Positions 6,539 to 9,075 of a stretch of DNA of 9,075 bases are shown here, in pieces. The notes beneath the pieces are model-generated. The model searched no databases, was not told the DNA's origin, and worked only from the letters and a program-made list of their open reading frames with translations. Both the position numbers and the translations under genes were made by a program. Origin of the DNA: Pseudomonadota bacterium. Its GTDB lineage: Bacteria > Pseudomonadota > Alphaproteobacteria > Rhizobiales > Beijerinckiaceae. Within the stretch, counting starts at the first letter, position 1. Each line of letters begins with the position of its first letter. The DNA lies in assembly GCA_021780015.1 (NCBI GenBank), contig JAJXZN010000170.1, positions 1-9,075 of the forward strand. The letters run 5' to 3'.

Positions 6539-6736
6539 ATGAAGGATCAAAATCAGACTTTCCGCTCCGCTCAAACGCCGGGGGATGCCCGCGATATTCT
6601 CGAGCGGCTTTATCGCGAAATCGGCATTTCCGCCGTCGCTGCTGCCCTTCAAGCCACCCAATCGAAGCCGAGGGAGACGGACACCGAAGACGCCAAACTG
6701 CGCGCCCAGCGCCGCTTCAGCGGCTACGCGGCTTAG
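6539..6736 (+). CDS. Small hypothetical protein, 65 aa
   Basis: A short hydrophilic protein with no signal peptide or membrane segment. It reads MKDQNQTFRSAQTPGDARDI and then LERLYREIGISAVAAALQAT, followed by a charged stretch and the end RFSGYAA. The middle part (about 15-42) is a likely amphipathic helix or helix pair. AAGGA seven bases before the ATG supports the start. The LYREIGISAVAAALQ core reminds me of small uncharacterised proteins in Hyphomicrobiales, but I cannot name a family. It stands alone, with about 108 bases before the next plus-strand gene and no terminator between, so co-transcription with the phosphoesterase is possible. Function unknown. Confidence 0.7.
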   Translation: MKDQNQTFRSAQTPGDARDILERLYREIGISAVAAALQATQSKPRETDTEDAKLRAQRRFSGYAA

Positions 6737-6844
6737 CGTGCTGGCCCCATTTCGGCCCGCAAATATTTTTAAGAGAACCATCGTATCTGTCCGTGTCGCG
6801 CCTTATCTCGGCGATCGACCGCCCCGCATCGATTGGTTCTCGCG

Positions 6845-7762
6845 ATGACCCTGCTGACTCGCCGGCATATTCTGCAAGGTGCCGGCGTCCTCACATTGGC
6901 AGGGGCCGGGTTCGGCACCTATGCCTGCGCAGTCGAGCCGGGCTTTCGCCTTGATGTCACGACCTACAGCCTGACACCGCCGCATTGGACGCCTGGGCTT
7001 CAGGTCAAAGCCGCCCTTGTCGCTGACATCCATGCCTGCGAACCGCTGATGTCCGCGGCGCGGATCCGCCGCATTGCCGAGATCACCAATTCGCTCGATC
7101 CGGATATCATTTTTCTGCTCGGCGATTTCAACGCCGGGCATCGCTTCGTGACCGGGCCGGTCTACCCCGCACAATGGGCGGAAGCCTTGTCGGTACTGCG
7201 CGCGCCGCTCGGCATTTACGCCATCCTCGGCAATCACGATTGGTGGCACGGCGCCTTGCCGCGCATGCGCAGCGATGACGGCGAAAGCGTCCGCCGCGCC
7301 TTGCGCCATGCGGATTTCAAAGTGTTGGAGAACGAAGCCGTCTCTGTGGTGAAAGGCAACCAATCCTTCTGGGTCGCGGGCCTTGGCGATCAATTGGCCT
7401 ATCCAGCCGGTTCGCGCCGGTTCGAAGGCTTCGATGATCTCGACGGAACCTTGGCGCAGGCCAGCGACGGCGCGCCCATCCTTCTCCTCGCGCATGAGCC
7501 CTTCGTCTTCCATCGCGTGCCTGATCGCGTCTCGCTCACGCTCTGCGGCCATACACATGGCGGACAGATCAATTTGCCGATTGTCACGGAGCTCTTCACC
7601 GAGCAGGAATTCGGCATGACCCAGGTCTACGGCCATATCGTCCAACACCGCCGCCACATGATCATTTCGGCAGGCCTCGGAACCTCGATCGCGCCGGTCC
7701 GGCTCTTCCGGCCGCCGGAAATCGTGCTGCTGACCATCGGCAGCGAAACCGCGGTCGCCTAA
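6845..7762 (+). CDS. Tat-exported metallophosphoesterase, YkuE-like
   Basis: A 305-residue calcineurin-fold phosphoesterase. The dinuclear metal motifs are in order: D61-I-H63, G93-D94 in LLGDFN, GNHD at 129-132, H217 in LLLAHEP and GHTHGGQ at 235-241. The N-terminus TRRHILQGAG followed by a hydrophobic VLTLAGAGFG stretch is a twin-arginine-like signal or anchor, so the enzyme probably acts in the periplasm or at the outer face of the inner membrane. Bacillus YkuE, a relative, is a known Tat substrate that binds the cell wall; the substrate here is not predictable, with phospholipid-type or nucleotide phosphodiesters as options. ATG at 6845 is chosen because the Tat motif follows directly; TTG at 6833 would add four residues. 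Neither has a good Shine-Dalgarno. The gene converges on the L,D-transpeptidase gene across a terminator. Confidence 0.9.
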   Translation: MTLLTRRHILQGAGVLTLAGAGFGTYACAVEPGFRLDVTTYSLTPPHWTPGLQVKAALVADIHACEPLMSAARIRRIAEITNSLDPDIIFLLGDFNAGHRFVTGPVYPAQWAEALSVLRAPLGIYAILGNHDWWHGALPRMRSDDGESVRRALRHADFKVLENEAVSVVKGNQSFWVAGLGDQLAYPAGSRRFEGFDDLDGTLAQASDGAPILLLAHEPFVFHRVPDRVSLTLCGHTHGGQINLPIVTELFTEQEFGMTQVYGHIVQHRRHMIISAGLGTSIAPVRLFRPPEIVLLTIGSETAVA

Positions 7763-7801
7763 GGCGTGCTCGCACGGACCAAGCCGACAACCGCTTCGCG
7801 C

Positions 7802-7836
7802 CCAAAACAAAACGCCCGCGTCAAAGACGCGGGCGT
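7802..7836 (-). terminator. Rho-independent terminator of the L,D-transpeptidase gene
   Basis: ACGCCCGCGTC (7812-7822) and GACGCGGGCGT (7826-7836) form a perfect 11-bp stem closed by a three-base loop. Read on the minus strand the stem is followed by TTTTGTTTTGGG, a proper U-tract, so it ends the minus-strand gene whose stop lies about 27 bases upstream. On the plus strand the tail is CGAAGTTTCC, too weak for a classic terminator, although the stem could still slow transcription from the phosphoesterase gene. Confidence 0.88.
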
Positions 7837-7862
7837 CGAAGTTTCCGATGAATGATGATCTG

Positions 7863-8492
7863 TTATTCGACGATCACCTTGGTGCCAATCTTGACGCGGT
7901 TATAAAGATCGATCGCATCGATATTCGACATCCGGATGCAGCCCGAGGACACCGCCTGGCCGATCTGCTCCGGCTCGTTGGTGCCGTGAATGCGATAAAG
8001 CGTGTCCTTATTACCCTGGAACAGATACATCGCACGGGCGCCGAGCGGATTTTCCGGACCGCCCGGGAGGCCGCCGGCGTCGGCCGTCGGCTGCAGATGC
8101 GGCCAACGCTTCAGCATGTCGGACGGCGGCATCCAATGCGGCCATTCTTCCTTGCGGCCGATCGTGGCCGTACCGGTCCAGCCCGCGGCTTCAGAGCCCG
8201 CCGCGATGCCATAGCGCATCGCCATGCCGTGCGGCAGCACGTAATAGAGGTACATGTGCTTGGTGTCGACGACCACGGTGCCCGGCGGTTGACCGGTCGG
8301 ATCTTCGACCCGGTAGCGTTGGAATTGCGATGGAATATCGGCCTTGGGCGCGAGCGCGAGAAATTCCTGGTCGCGGCCCGACAGGCTCGGGTCCGGCGTC
8401 TGCAGCCCGTCCGCCTCGCAACCCGCCAGCATCAATGCAATAAATGGCACTGCCCAAGAAATCTTGGCCAAGGTGATCTTGTGAAATTTCAT
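7863..8492 (-). CDS. L,D-transpeptidase lipoprotein (YkuD/ErfK family)
   Basis: A 209-residue peptidoglycan enzyme that forms 3-3 cross-links or attaches proteins to meso-diaminopimelate using a catalytic cysteine. The N-terminus MKFHKITLAK, a hydrophobic stretch (WAVPFIALM) and the lipobox LAGC with lipidated C25 mark it as a lipoprotein; E26 at +2 does not signal inner-membrane retention, so the outer membrane is likely. The YkuD domain starts near 70 (GTVVVDTKHMYLYY) and ends in the active site: H169 in RIHGTNEP and C185 in AVSSGCIRMSN. The start at 8492 has GGGGA seven bases upstream and begins right at the signal peptide; an open frame extends upstream to about 8699 but has no protein-like features. 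A strong terminator follows. Alphaproteobacteria typically carry several such paralogues. Confidence 0.93.
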   Translation of the reverse strand: MKFHKITLAKISWAVPFIALMLAGCEADGLQTPDPSLSGRDQEFLALAPKADIPSQFQRYRVEDPTGQPPGTVVVDTKHMYLYYVLPHGMAMRYGIAAGSEAAGWTGTATIGRKEEWPHWMPPSDMLKRWPHLQPTADAGGLPGGPENPLGARAMYLFQGNKDTLYRIHGTNEPEQIGQAVSSGCIRMSNIDAIDLYNRVKIGTKVIVE

Positions 8493-8534
8493 CTCAATGT
8501 CCCCGCCTCTATGAAGGAAATAACGCATCGGTCG

Positions 8535-8579
8535 TCGCCTCGCCACTGCTACAAGCGCAGGCGGCCTTGGGCGAGGCGA
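8535..8579. repeat. 10-bp inverted repeat between the L,D-transpeptidase and deacetylase genes
   Basis: TCGCCTCGCC (8535-8544) and GGCGAGGCGA (8570-8579) are perfect inverted copies separated by 25 bases. They lie 43 bases before the L,D-transpeptidase ATG, probably in its leader or promoter. They could be a two-site operator or an mRNA stem. The rest of the 228-bp spacer has no gene; I could not assign confident -35/-10 elements. Confidence 0.4.
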
Positions 8580-8720
8580 GATGACGAAAACCTGTGGCGC
8601 AAAAGAAACATTTATCCCCCTTCGGCGGCCATAGAATCGGCACCGCGGGGCGCTTTGAAGGGCTCGTCGTGCGGCAATGCTAAGTTTTAGGCGAATCACT
8701 TTCGATTACAGCGGGTGCCC

Positions 8721-9075
8721 GTGACGACCCTGCTCTTCAGCCATCCGGCCAGTCTCGGTCACGATACCGGGCCGAACCATCCGGAATCGCAAGCGCGTTT
8801 CGGTGCCATCACGCAGGCGCTCGCGGCCGATACATTTCGTGATCTGAACCGTTTGGAATCGCCTGCCGCCGAGCTTGCGCCGATCTTGCGCGTGCATCCG
8901 CCGGGCTATGCCGCGGCCATCGAGGCCGCGATGCCCGCCAAAGGCATCGCCTATCTCGACGACGACACGCCCGTCAGCCCTGGCTCCTGGGATGCCGTCC
9001 TGCATACGGTCGGCGGCGCCGTCGCGGCGACCGACGCCGTCATGCGCGGCGAGGCCGACAGTGCCTTCGTCATCA
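8721..9075 (+). CDS. Histone deacetylase-like (AcuC/AphA family) amidohydrolase, N-terminal part
   Basis: The first 118 codons of a zinc-dependent deacetylase of the class II HDAC-like bacterial family; such enzymes act on acetylated lysines, acetylpolyamines or similar amides in the cytoplasm. Family features visible: LLFSHPASLGHDTGPNHPE at 4-22, where the HPE followed by R26 opens the fold, RVHPPGYAAAIEAA at 57-70, DDDTPVSPGSWDA at 80-92, and GGAVAATDAVMRGEA at 98-112. The catalytic histidine pair (normally in RPPGHH) and the zinc ligands lie beyond the window end, so activity cannot be judged. GTG at 8721 is chosen because AGCGGG ends five bases upstream; GTG at 8715 overlaps that site. 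The gene diverges from the L,D-transpeptidase gene. Confidence 0.88.
   Translation, partial: MTTLLFSHPASLGHDTGPNHPESQARFGAITQALAADTFRDLNRLESPAAELAPILRVHPPGYAAAIEAAMPAKGIAYLDDDTPVSPGSWDAVLHTVGGAVAATDAVMRGEADSAFVI

Noticed and set aside
6803..7810. 335-codon minus-strand frame opposite the metallophosphoesterase
   Set aside because: It is the antisense shadow of a gene with all metal-binding motifs in order.
7848..8690. 280-codon plus-strand frame opposite the L,D-transpeptidase
   Set aside because: The opposite strand carries a lipobox and the HG...SSGCIR active site; the plus frame has no recognisable feature.
8493..8699. Upstream extension of the L,D-transpeptidase to a start near 8699
   Set aside because: The extra ~69 residues are arginine-rich and would bury the lipoprotein signal peptide; the ATG at 8492 has a good ribosome site.
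1..9075. CRISPR array, insertion sequence, attachment site, tRNA or phage genes
   Set aside because: I saw no regularly spaced repeats, terminal inverted repeats with a transposase, cloverleaf sequences or phage-type proteins. Base composition is even across the window.

Overview
The window looks like a stretch of chromosome from an alphaproteobacterium. It has high G+C, GTG and TTG starts with clear Shine-Dalgarno sites, and a BioD variant (TATGTDSGKTF) of the kind I associate with Hyphomicrobiales. A Beijerinckiaceae-like or Methylocystaceae-like source is my best guess from protein style, not a proven placement. Almost all of it is coding. I see no tRNA, rRNA, insertion sequence, integrase, phage gene or CRISPR array.

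Positions 1-3314 hold a biotin cluster: bioA on the minus strand and bioF-bioD on the plus strand, diverging from a 61-bp spacer. Together they would encode three consecutive steps: AON synthase (BioF), DAPA aminotransferase (BioA) and dethiobiotin synthetase (BioD). Two of the three genes are abnormal as given. bioF carries a one-base frameshift near 2330-2343. The BioA reading frame does not stop at its normal end but runs in frame into a membrane segment that reads like an RND efflux pump. That second oddity lies at the window edge and may be a real fusion or an assembly chimera.

Positions 3311-5576 continue the plus-strand run: a 14-codon minicistron that overlaps both neighbours, a ClC-family chloride channel/antiporter, and an LACTB2-like metallo-beta-lactamase-fold hydrolase whose ATG overlaps the clc stop. 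The spacing suggests one transcript, bioF-bioD-clc-MBL.

Positions 5577-9075 hold cell-envelope and accessory genes: a DUF1499 membrane protein (minus, stop codon abutting that of the MBL gene), a 65-aa hypothetical protein (plus), a twin-arginine-type metallophosphoesterase of the YkuE kind (plus), a strong terminator, an L,D-transpeptidase lipoprotein (minus), and the start of a class II histone-deacetylase-like deacetylase (plus, cut by the window end).

I did not find a convincing new multi-gene system. The items most worth checking are the BioA-RND junction, the bioF frameshift, and the minicistron linking bioD to clc.
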